The notes beneath the pieces were generated by a model that was given only the letters and a program-made list of their open reading frames with translations, was not told the origin of the DNA and ran no database searches. From NCBI GenBank assembly GCA_034437575.1, contig DAOTTY010000289.1:1-64000 (forward strand): a stretch of 64,000 nt of DNA, given 5' to 3'. Position 1 is the first letter of the stretch. Every line of letters starts with the position of its first letter. The DNA is from DAOTTY01 sp034437575. GTDB taxonomy: Bacteria > Chloroflexota > Anaerolineae > Aggregatilineales > Phototrophicaceae. Shown here one piece after another: positions 52,206-61,043 of this stretch. The position numbers and the translations under genes are program-made.

Positions 52206-55200
52206 TTATTCCCCGTGATATTTGGCGATTTGCCTGCGAACTTCGTCAATGAAGGTCTGGTAGTTTTCCTGGTTCAAATCCGTTTTGTAGATAATTTCCA
52301 GGTTGATGAGCTTCTCACGCTCGTCGTGGCTCATCGTCGTTTCCCCGGTAACGACCACCAGCGGAATGCTGGCCGTTTCTGGCCGTGAGCGGAGTTCATC
52401 CAGGACGGCAAAGCCATCCATCCCTGGCATTCGCAAATCCAGGATAACCAGGTCTGGGCGGCGGCGGGCCACCAATGAGATGCCTTCTGGCCCGGTGTGA
52501 GCGGCAAACACACGATAACGGCCATGCGCTTCCAGGATTTGCTCAATCAGGCGGGTGCTTTCTGGCTGGTCATCAATGATAAGGATGCGGTCAATGTTGC
52601 TTTCCCGCTCTGCTGCTAGCGTTGCTTCAACGAGTTGGTCTGGCGTGTAGGGCAGTTGGATGAAATCGTAAGCGCCCTCGCGGTAGGCCCGCTCTGAGTC
52701 GCCATCAAGCGTAACCACGATCACCGGAATATCAAAGGTGTCGTCACGGTCTTTAATTTCCTTTAATATATTCCATCCCTCACCGTCGGCAAAGTTCACA
52801 TCCATGATGATGAGGGTAGGCCGCAGGCCACTGGCCATCGTGGTCGCAAAGAACGTGTCTGAGGCAACCTGTACCTCAAACCCTTCGCGCTGAAGCAGGC
52901 GGCGGTACTGGTCAACGCGCTGGGTGCTTTCCTCAATGATGAGAATCTGGCGTTTACGCTCGAACACGCTGGGGGGTGGCCCCATCAGCTTTTGCTGATT
53001 GCCCTGGTTTTGCACAACCAGGCTGGCCATTTCAACAGTAGCCGTTTCAGAGGTTTCAGCATCTGCGTGCTTGCCGTTGGCCTGGGGGGCAGTCTGCGCT
53101 TTTGGCTGATCGTCCTCGTCATCACCGAAAGCTACTACGGGGTATGTTGGCACGGTAATGCTAAAGGTGGAGCCAACATTCACTTCAGATTGCACGAACA
53201 TCTCGCCGCCTTGCAGCTCAATCAGCGATTTGGCAATGGGCAGGCCCAGCCCGGTGCCGCCCGCCGTGCGCGTGAGGGACGAGTCGATCTGCCGAAATGC
53301 CTCGAACAGCAGGGGCAGGTCCTTTTCTGCAATGCCGATGCCGGTATCGGTCACATCTACCCGAATCATCTTACCCACATTTTCAACCTCAACGGGATAG
53401 ACGTTAAGGGTAATGCTGCCTTCGCTGGTGAACTTGGCCGCGTTAGACACGATGTTGAGCAGCACCTGCCGGGTGCGGAACTCGTCACCGAACGCCTGGG
53501 GCATGTTGTTGGCCGTATTCACCAGGATTTCAACGGGCCTTTCCTTCACCAAACCGATACCAATCGAGCGCACGCCCTCGATTACGTTCTTAATCTCGAA
53601 GTATTCCTGCTGCAAGTCCATCTTGTCGGCGGCAATCTTGGCTGTGTCTAGCACGTCGTTGATGAGGCCCAGCAAGTGCTGCCCACTGTTGAAGATGGTG
53701 GTCAGGTCTTGCTCCTGCATTTCGGTCAGTTCGCCGTCAATGCCCTTGAGCATTACCCGGCTAAAGCCAATGATGGAGTTCAGCGGCGTTCGCAGTTCGT
53801 GGCTCATATTAGCCAGGAAGTCGCTCTTGATGCGGTCAAGGGTAAGCAGTTCCTCGTTCTTCTGCGAGATGTCTGCAATAAGGCGGGCGTTTTGCACAAT
53901 CGCCGCTAGCGTACCCCCCAATGCCAGCAGCAGCGTGAGCGTGTCTTGATTGTAGGCCCGCAGGCGGTCAGCCTCCATCGTGACAAGGCCGATGACTTCA
54001 CCCCCACTGCTAAGCGGCACCAACACGGCAGAACGAGCGCCGTGGCAAAGCGGGTGATAGCGTGGCTCGTCGCGGATGTCGTCAATAATGACCGGGATCA
54101 GGTCATCGGCTACCAGGGCAATCAAGTTTTCGGTGTCTGTCACGGAGACGCTGTGGGCAATATCATCCGCGAGGTCATCGCTAGACATGGCAACAATGTT
54201 CAGGTTGCGCTCTTCGACGGCCACTTCTTCAGACGTGAGGTAAACGCCAACCGAAAGCGCCTCACGCGAGCCGCGCAGCAGTTCCGCCACATTTTGCAGC
54301 GACTCTTCCAACCCATCAGCGGAGGCCGCCGCTGTTGTAATGGTAAACAAGAAGCTCATTTCATCGGCACGCCGCTCAGATTCGTTAAATAGGCGGGCAT
54401 TGTCAATCGCCACCGAAATCTGCCCGGCTAGCAAGGTAAGGACGGCCACGTCGTCATCACCGAAGGCGTTGGCAGTGTTAGATTGCACGTCCAGTGCGCC
54501 GATAAGCTCCCCTTTAATCATGATGGGCAGCGCCATCTCTGAGCGGGTGAGCGGCAGGTACGGGTTGGGCCGGTGAATCACGCGGGCGTCGGATGTGTCC
54601 AGCGCGATGACAGGTTCTTCGCGCAGCGTCACCTGGCCGATCACACTACGAGACCCCTTCTCCAGCTTGTGGCCAATGGCCAGCAGTTCGCGGCCCGGCT
54701 CGCCCGTGCTGGCTTTTAGCAGGGCGAACTCATAGTTGTCGTCCATCAGGAAGACCTGAACGTGATCGTAGCCGAACTGCGCCTTAATCAACTCCACCAC
54801 CTTTGGCAGCAGCACATCCAAATCAAGAATGGACCCGGCGATCTGCGTGACTTCTGCCGATGTTGCAAGCTGGCGGGCGCGGCGTTCGGTTTGTTCGAGC
54901 AGGAACGAGGCTTCTAGCGACAGGGAGGCTTGCTCTGCAAAGGCCTGATACACGCGCTTTTCGCGCTCGCTGTGGCGGTGCGGCTCACGTGAGCTAATCC
55001 AGATGGCACCGATAGAGCGGGTGGGCACACGCAGCGGAATAATGTCCAGCGCCAGGGCGTCCAGGCTGGCCACGGCCATCCGTTCGATGTCACTGAGCGA
55101 CGACTCGGTTTGCACGTCGTCAATGGTGATAACGCTCTTCGTTGCCAGCAGGTTCCACGCGGGGAACTGGTCGGCAGTGAGTGCGATACCGTCCAGGTCG

Positions 55201-58200
55201 AGGCTGGGGTCGCTTTGCCAATTGGCCATAATCTGGACGGTAGCCTCTTCAGCGTTCCAGTCTGTAGTAGAAAGCAGCGCCACGAACACCTGATTAATGT
55301 GTGGCCCGATGAGCTTTTCATGAACCACTTCTAGAATGTCTTCCGGCGTGGAGGCGTCTGCAAGGGAGCGGCTGGCCTGGTAAAGGGTGCTGGTTTCTTC
55401 CAGCGCATTCTGGATTTGTTCGAGTAGGATAATGTTGTCGATCACAACGGAGGTGCTATCAGCAACAGCATTCAAGTAGCGAATGTCACCCTCAACAAAG
55501 GTGTGCGGCTCACGGTAGGCCAGGAACATACGACCATCGGGCATCCCCTTTACCCGCAAGCTAACCGAAGCGAACGCCTGAATGTGCCCCAGGTCAATCA
55601 ACGCCTGCTCGAACGGGTTTGGCTCTTCAATGGCGAGCAGGTCGTCAATGAAAATACGCTCATCCCGGAAGAGGCCAAAACGGGTGAGCATCACGCTGAA
55701 GTCAACCGGCGGCCCATCCATATTAACGTTGAACAACTCATCCAGCAGGTCTGGTGAGCTGGGGTCGGTCATCAGGTAAGCCGCGTAGATGTCGGGCTGC
55801 AACGTTTCGGCGGCGGTTTGCACCACTTGCGTCAGCTCGTTGATGTCGCGCACGCGGCTGATGGTGGTAGTCGCACTGTAAAGCGATGACGTTTCGCTAA
55901 GGGCACGCTGGGTGCGGCGGAACAGGTAACGGTTGTCAATCGCAACAGCCGCATTATCGCCCAGCGTGCTTAAAAAGCGCTCGTCTTCGGGGGAAAACTC
56001 GTGGGGTTCAGTGTAATTCACCACAATCCAACCCAGCGGCGTGTCTCGCTTGCTGGCCCGTAGTGGAACGCTGGCAAATGCACCAACCTGCTGCTCAATA
56101 AGGTGTTGGCGGTCAGCTTCGGTGATGGTGACATCATCGTAGATGTTATCAATCAGCACAATGCGTTCAGGGTTAAGCACGCCGTCGCTCAGGCCCACGA
56201 TGTCAAGCTGCTGGCTCATACTGCGGATGACGCGATACGTGTTGGTGGGGTCGTCCATCAAGATGAGTTGGGCGTCTTCCGGCTCGTTCATGATGAGTTG
56301 GAACAGCACCACATCCAACACGTCGTCCAATTCGTCAGCTTCAGAAAGGGAGCGTGTGGCTTCGTACAGCGAGATGGTTTCGCGCAGGTTGTCTTGCAGG
56401 GTGCCTTCCAGGTTACGCAAGTTACTGATGTCTTCAAAGGCCGCCACAATACTAACGATCTCGCCGTTCGCGTTGCGGATGGGCGCAGCGTTAATCAGCA
56501 GGTCAATCTGGTGCCCGTCATCACGCACTACGGATACCTCATCGCTGAATTCTGACTGGCCGGTTTGCAAGCTGGCTAGAATTGGCAGTTCGTCGTCAGG
56601 GAACAGCACGTTCGTCCCCGTCCGGTACAGGCTGTACAGTTCCGAATTGAATGCGGTGTGCTCATCAATCGAGCGGCCCAGGTACTCTGGCACCTGATTG
56701 TTGTACTGCACAGGCAGCAGGGTTCGGGCATCCAGCACCAGCACACCTGCGGGCAGGGTATTCAGGATAGAGCGCAGGGTGTTGCGCTCGTTTTCGGCTG
56801 CGATGAACAGCCGCTGGTTATCCATCGTAACAGCGACCTGCGCCGCCAGCGTGTCAATCAGGGTGTCGTCACGTTCGGTCAGGTCTGGTGAGGTGGGGGC
56901 ACGGCCAATAATCATCGCCCCGATGATCCGCTCACCGATAACAATGGGGGTCGAAATGTGTTTGCCAACAGACGCAACGACATCCGGGTTGTGTTTAAGG
57001 GATGGATGCGTTTGGGGGTTGTTGACCATAATCGTGCGGTTAACCAACACCGCGTCGGATAGTGTGTGTTCGGCGGTACTCAAATTGAACGCTTCTGGCA
57101 TGATGGCGGGTACGCCAGCGGGGACATACTGTGAAATGGGCACCAATTGGTTATTGGCTTCGTCTAACTGGGCCAGTGCCCAGCGGTCATAGCCCGCTGT
57201 TTCTGCAAGGCGGGCAAACAACGTGTTGATGCTGCCAGTGAGTTCGCCGCCAATCTGGTTGGCAAGCTGGCTGGCTTCGGCCAGGGCAAGGGCCTGTCTT
57301 GCTTCTTGCTGGGCCTGCTCAAAAAGCAACTGGTTGTCCAGGGCAATGGCAACCTGGTCGGCCAGGGCACGGGCAAAGCGCACATACGACTGCGGCAGCA
57401 TATCGGCATGGCGGCTTTCAATCATCAACAGGCCCAGCCAGTTCTGCCGCGATTCCAGGTTACAAGTCATCAAGCTGCGCGTCCCATTGGCCTGAATAAA
57501 CTCGCGCAGTTGCACATAATCCGTCAGGCGTTTCTGCACAGCATCCAGCCGTGTCTCTTCGCCCAGGGTGTCGGTGAGGCGGCTGTAGGGGGCGGTTTGG
57601 TTGCCAAAGCGCATGGGTGTGGTGGTTACGAGGCCGTCTTCCCACACAAAGGCTGCTTCCAGATAGGCCGGGTCGTAAGCGGGTTCGGGGTGGGCCGTGA
57701 GGACGGTTACCCGCGTTACGCCGTCAAACGGCTCGGTCAGGTGATCGACGGCTGCCTGATACATCGCGGTTGTGTCTTGGGCGACAGTAATGGCATTGCT
57801 GGCGCGGTAAAGGCGGCTGGTTTCGTCCAGGGCTTGCTCGGTTTGTTCCAGCAGGCGGCGGTTCTGAATCACCGTCCCCATCTGACCGGCCAGTGTGCGA
57901 TAGGTGTCCTCTTCGTCAGATAGGAAGATGGTATCTCTCGCGCTGCTCACCATGAACAGGGCGACAATTTGCTTGCCACTTTGCACAGGGAACACGATGC
58001 CGCACTGGTCATCAATGGTGGCCAGCAGGTCGGCAAGCTGCCGCTGGAAAGCGTTGGCGGGGTCTGTGCGAATCACCCACTCAGACAGTTGATCGCGCAG
58101 GGGCGAATCTGGCGAGAGGGTTATTGGGATGACTGTGTTGGGTTTGGTGATTTGGACGCCGTGTGACTGGGCAACGTGTCGCAGACATGTGGGCCAGCCC

Positions 58201-61016
58201 GTCTCGTCTAGTGGCCCTTCCAAAATCAGCAGGCCAAAGTTCATGTCACGGTTGCCCGCTGTTTCCTGAGTGGCGCGTACCAGGTCATCAAGGCCCTGGG
58301 CCTGGTTAATCAAAGCACTCGCCTGATACAACCGTTCATTTTGGACGAGGGTGCGCTGTGTTTGATCCAGCAGCAGGCGGTTATCTACGGCAACACCTGC
58401 CTGGTCAATGATGTTGTTATAGGTGCGCCCTTCGCGGTCTGGGAAGTTGCGCGGCTCTGGGAATTCAATCAGGATGCAGCCGCGCCAGTTGCCACGCACA
58501 CTCAACGGGATGAGTACAACAGCGTGTCCGTCAACACGTTGAAACCACTCACGCAGGGTGGGGTCAACGCGCACATCGCGGTCCACATCGCGCACCAGCA
58601 CAACTTGATTGGCGTTGAACGCCTTCAGCAAGGGGTGGTGCTGCATGGAAAAGCGTTTGCCCACAATGCCTTCTGGCAGCGGCTCGCCGCTTTGCTGCCA
58701 GGCATTCGTGATCTCCATCCATGCGGGCCGTCCGTGGCCGTCATCATCGAACGGGTCGAAAATGCCCACCTGCCCGGAGGTCGCCTGGGGCATGGCAGAC
58801 TGCACAATCGCCTGGATGATGTCTTCCATAGTATTCGCTTCGTTGAGGAAGCGGCTGGTTTGATACAGCGTGGACGTTTCGGCCAGGTTAGTTTGTGTTT
58901 CCTGGAACAGCCGGGCATTTTCGACTGCCAGGGCGATGCGGTTTGCAACAGACTGCATCACAAATTCATCGTTGTTGGTAAAGCGCATCCCCTGGGGTGG
59001 GGTTGCATTGAGCGTGCCGATAACCTCGTTACGGATTCGGATAGGATAGGACAGCATCTCGGCGGTGGTCATCGTCCGCACCTGATCAGCACTGCCTGCT
59101 TCCACATTCAGCAGGTCATACCGGTAGACCTGCTCCAGGCCCACCTCGCGTTCCAGTTCTTCCCAGGCCATCTGCGTTAGTTGGCGGTTGAGCGATTCAA
59201 TCTGGCGGACGCGCTGCTGCGACTGCTGCACCAACTGCGTTTTGTACACTGCGACCGCGATCTGGTCTGCCAGAAGCTGGTAGGTTTGCAGGTCTTCTTC
59301 CTGGAAGATGTTGGGCTTGTTGCTTTGCAAGTCCAGCGCACCAATGGTGCCCTGGCCGATGCGCAGGGGCAGGGCCATTTCGGCACGGGTATCTTTGAGC
59401 AGTGGGTTAAAGGCATGGGTGCCGCGTTGGTCAGCGTCTTGTTGCGTGTCGTTGACGATGACGGCCTCACCACTGGCAGTGACCTGCCCGATTACAGACC
59501 GTGACCCCACAGCCAATTGGTGACGCTGCTCCAACAAGCGCTGACCGACTTCCCCCTGGCTGTAGATGAGGACGGCGTTTTCTTTCGTGTTGTCCAGCAA
59601 AAAGACCTGCGCGTGATAAATACTGAAGGCGGTGCTGATGAGGTTAATAGCGCGATCGAGCAGTTGGTTAATGTCTTCGACGGCAGCGGTTTCGCGCCCC
59701 ACCTGGGCTGCAACACGCAGGTTGCGCTGGTAACGCTGCGCTTGCTCTTCAATTTGGGCGTTGAGGCTGGCTAACTGCTGTGCGACCTGCTGCGTCGCTG
59801 TAATCATCAAGGTGTCTTCGTCGGCGTCGTTCAAGTAAACATCAACGGGCGCGGTAACGATGTGCTGCCCCCGTTGAATTTGCTGAATCATCTCATTGGC
59901 GACGGTCACCCGGCGCAAATTGCGCGTCAACTGGCGGTTAATCACGAACACCAGCCCGAACGCCACCAGCACACTGCTAACAAAGACGATGCCCCCGGTA
60001 ATCAGGGGTTGGCTAAACACGACCAACCCTCGATCAACAACCACAAGCTGCCAGGGCATTGTGGGGGCATTGCCCCGGATAATGGCTTCGCTGGCAACCA
60101 GCGAAACGGATTGACCGAGGCCCGTTCTAAGCTGTGTGTCGAACCGGGGGGCGTTTTGCGTTAGCAAGCTAAACAGGGCTGCGTCGGCCTGGGGATAGCT
60201 TGGGGCGTCAGCGGCCAGGTCTGGCAGGTAGCTGCCGACAGGGCGGGTGTTATCTGCCAGGACAAAGCCGTTGCGGTCTAACAGCACATAGCGGCGGGAC
60301 TGCCCGGCCAGGGTGCTATCTGGCACAACATTACTCACTGTGCCTAAAATAGCGGTGGCGTCTGCCTCGATTTCGATGATGCCAGCGGCCCCGCTCAGGT
60401 CGCCAGCACGGGTTACAGGCGCAACAACCGTCACAAGGGGGCGGGGGGTGTCCGTCGCCAGGCCAGGGGCAACAGTCAGGTTACTGATGGCGGCTGAGCC
60501 GAATTCCAGCCCCAGCCCCTGTTGCAGGCTGGGGTCAGTGCCTGGGGCGCGGGCGCGAAAATCAACGTTTAAGTCAGTGCGGATTTCGTTCTCGCCGGTC
60601 AGGGTTGCCTCTACCTGAACGGAGCCATCTGCGTCAATGTAGCGGGCGGCCACATAACGCCCGCGACCGTCGGTGAGCAGGTCGGCAAGGGTGTTCATCA
60701 GGGCGGTGCGTGTTTGACGGATGTCTTCGGCTGTGGCTTCGGATGACCCCAACGCGGTGGCAAAACTCTGGGCAGGCTCCGACGTAGACACAATTCGGGC
60801 GTCACTAAAGATGCCGTCAATCTGTTCGGTTAACCGCTGGCTGATGTTGGCCAGGGTAAGGTTTTGCACTTGCCCGTAACTGCGGTTGGCATTAATCATC
60901 ACGACAAAGAAGCCAATCAGGCCCAATACCGTAAAGATAGTGATGATCGTGAACCGCATACGATCCATAATGCGGTCTTTAATGAGGCGCGATTTTTGTT
61001 GGATTTGCTCAGTCAT
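52206..61016 (-). CDS. Giant multi-GAF hybrid histidine kinase (2936 residues)
   Basis: In order: membrane helix (21-43), an extracytoplasmic sensor of dCACHE-like size (44-330), second helix (about 333-358), HAMP-like (360-412), about eleven GAF-type modules (GAF1 455-610, a short second 640-725, then about 720-895, 892-1052, 1072-1232, 1245-1399, PAS at 1405-1520, 1545-1699, 1709-1862, 1875-2035, 2045-2212, 2222-2379), HisKA with FLANMSHELRTPLN (His 2406), HATPase (2505-2625, VTDTGIGIAEKDL, GTGLGLPIAKSL), receiver 1 (Asp 2739, IMDVNFADGEG) and receiver 2 (Asp 2860, LILDLRMPGMDG in the form VILDLRMPGMDG). Receiver 1 has ESTQ and LPYTP where the acidic pair and KP motif stand, so it is degenerate in part. 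Helical linkers of the type ETS-x-LY-x-A-S recur between modules. It is followed 3 bases later by the threonine synthase-receiver gene. Confidence 0.92.
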   Translation of the reverse strand: MTEQIQQKSRLIKDRIMDRMRFTIITIFTVLGLIGFFVVMINANRSYGQVQNLTLANISQRLTEQIDGIFSDARIVSTSEPAQSFATALGSSEATAEDIRQTRTALMNTLADLLTDGRGRYVAARYIDADGSVQVEATLTGENEIRTDLNVDFRARAPGTDPSLQQGLGLEFGSAAISNLTVAPGLATDTPRPLVTVVAPVTRAGDLSGAAGIIEIEADATAILGTVSNVVPDSTLAGQSRRYVLLDRNGFVLADNTRPVGSYLPDLAADAPSYPQADAALFSLLTQNAPRFDTQLRTGLGQSVSLVASEAIIRGNAPTMPWQLVVVDRGLVVFSQPLITGGIVFVSSVLVAFGLVFVINRQLTRNLRRVTVANEMIQQIQRGQHIVTAPVDVYLNDADEDTLMITATQQVAQQLASLNAQIEEQAQRYQRNLRVAAQVGRETAAVEDINQLLDRAINLISTAFSIYHAQVFLLDNTKENAVLIYSQGEVGQRLLEQRHQLAVGSRSVIGQVTASGEAVIVNDTQQDADQRGTHAFNPLLKDTRAEMALPLRIGQGTIGALDLQSNKPNIFQEEDLQTYQLLADQIAVAVYKTQLVQQSQQRVRQIESLNRQLTQMAWEELEREVGLEQVYRYDLLNVEAGSADQVRTMTTAEMLSYPIRIRNEVIGTLNATPPQGMRFTNNDEFVMQSVANRIALAVENARLFQETQTNLAETSTLYQTSRFLNEANTMEDIIQAIVQSAMPQATSGQVGIFDPFDDDGHGRPAWMEITNAWQQSGEPLPEGIVGKRFSMQHHPLLKAFNANQVVLVRDVDRDVRVDPTLREWFQRVDGHAVVLIPLSVRGNWRGCILIEFPEPRNFPDREGRTYNNIIDQAGVAVDNRLLLDQTQRTLVQNERLYQASALINQAQGLDDLVRATQETAGNRDMNFGLLILEGPLDETGWPTCLRHVAQSHGVQITKPNTVIPITLSPDSPLRDQLSEWVIRTDPANAFQRQLADLLATIDDQCGIVFPVQSGKQIVALFMVSSARDTIFLSDEEDTYRTLAGQMGTVIQNRRLLEQTEQALDETSRLYRASNAITVAQDTTAMYQAAVDHLTEPFDGVTRVTVLTAHPEPAYDPAYLEAAFVWEDGLVTTTPMRFGNQTAPYSRLTDTLGEETRLDAVQKRLTDYVQLREFIQANGTRSLMTCNLESRQNWLGLLMIESRHADMLPQSYVRFARALADQVAIALDNQLLFEQAQQEARQALALAEASQLANQIGGELTGSINTLFARLAETAGYDRWALAQLDEANNQLVPISQYVPAGVPAIMPEAFNLSTAEHTLSDAVLVNRTIMVNNPQTHPSLKHNPDVVASVGKHISTPIVIGERIIGAMIIGRAPTSPDLTERDDTLIDTLAAQVAVTMDNQRLFIAAENERNTLRSILNTLPAGVLVLDARTLLPVQYNNQVPEYLGRSIDEHTAFNSELYSLYRTGTNVLFPDDELPILASLQTGQSEFSDEVSVVRDDGHQIDLLINAAPIRNANGEIVSIVAAFEDISNLRNLEGTLQDNLRETISLYEATRSLSEADELDDVLDVVLFQLIMNEPEDAQLILMDDPTNTYRVIRSMSQQLDIVGLSDGVLNPERIVLIDNIYDDVTITEADRQHLIEQQVGAFASVPLRASKRDTPLGWIVVNYTEPHEFSPEDERFLSTLGDNAAVAIDNRYLFRRTQRALSETSSLYSATTTISRVRDINELTQVVQTAAETLQPDIYAAYLMTDPSSPDLLDELFNVNMDGPPVDFSVMLTRFGLFRDERIFIDDLLAIEEPNPFEQALIDLGHIQAFASVSLRVKGMPDGRMFLAYREPHTFVEGDIRYLNAVADSTSVVIDNIILLEQIQNALEETSTLYQASRSLADASTPEDILEVVHEKLIGPHINQVFVALLSTTDWNAEEATVQIMANWQSDPSLDLDGIALTADQFPAWNLLATKSVITIDDVQTESSLSDIERMAVASLDALALDIIPLRVPTRSIGAIWISSREPHRHSEREKRVYQAFAEQASLSLEASFLLEQTERRARQLATSAEVTQIAGSILDLDVLLPKVVELIKAQFGYDHVQVFLMDDNYEFALLKASTGEPGRELLAIGHKLEKGSRSVIGQVTLREEPVIALDTSDARVIHRPNPYLPLTRSEMALPIMIKGELIGALDVQSNTANAFGDDDVAVLTLLAGQISVAIDNARLFNESERRADEMSFLFTITTAAASADGLEESLQNVAELLRGSREALSVGVYLTSEEVAVEERNLNIVAMSSDDLADDIAHSVSVTDTENLIALVADDLIPVIIDDIRDEPRYHPLCHGARSAVLVPLSSGGEVIGLVTMEADRLRAYNQDTLTLLLALGGTLAAIVQNARLIADISQKNEELLTLDRIKSDFLANMSHELRTPLNSIIGFSRVMLKGIDGELTEMQEQDLTTIFNSGQHLLGLINDVLDTAKIAADKMDLQQEYFEIKNVIEGVRSIGIGLVKERPVEILVNTANNMPQAFGDEFRTRQVLLNIVSNAAKFTSEGSITLNVYPVEVENVGKMIRVDVTDTGIGIAEKDLPLLFEAFRQIDSSLTRTAGGTGLGLPIAKSLIELQGGEMFVQSEVNVGSTFSITVPTYPVVAFGDDEDDQPKAQTAPQANGKHADAETSETATVEMASLVVQNQGNQQKLMGPPPSVFERKRQILIIEESTQRVDQYRRLLQREGFEVQVASDTFFATTMASGLRPTLIIMDVNFADGEGWNILKEIKDRDDTFDIPVIVVTLDGDSERAYREGAYDFIQLPYTPDQLVEATLAAERESNIDRILIIDDQPESTRLIEQILEAHGRYRVFAAHTGPEGISLVARRRPDLVILDLRMPGMDGFAVLDELRSRPETASIPLVVVTGETTMSHDEREKLINLEIIYKTDLNQENYQTFIDEVRRQIAKYHGE

Positions 61017-61043
61017 GGTCGTTCGTCGTCTGGTTTCGTCTTT

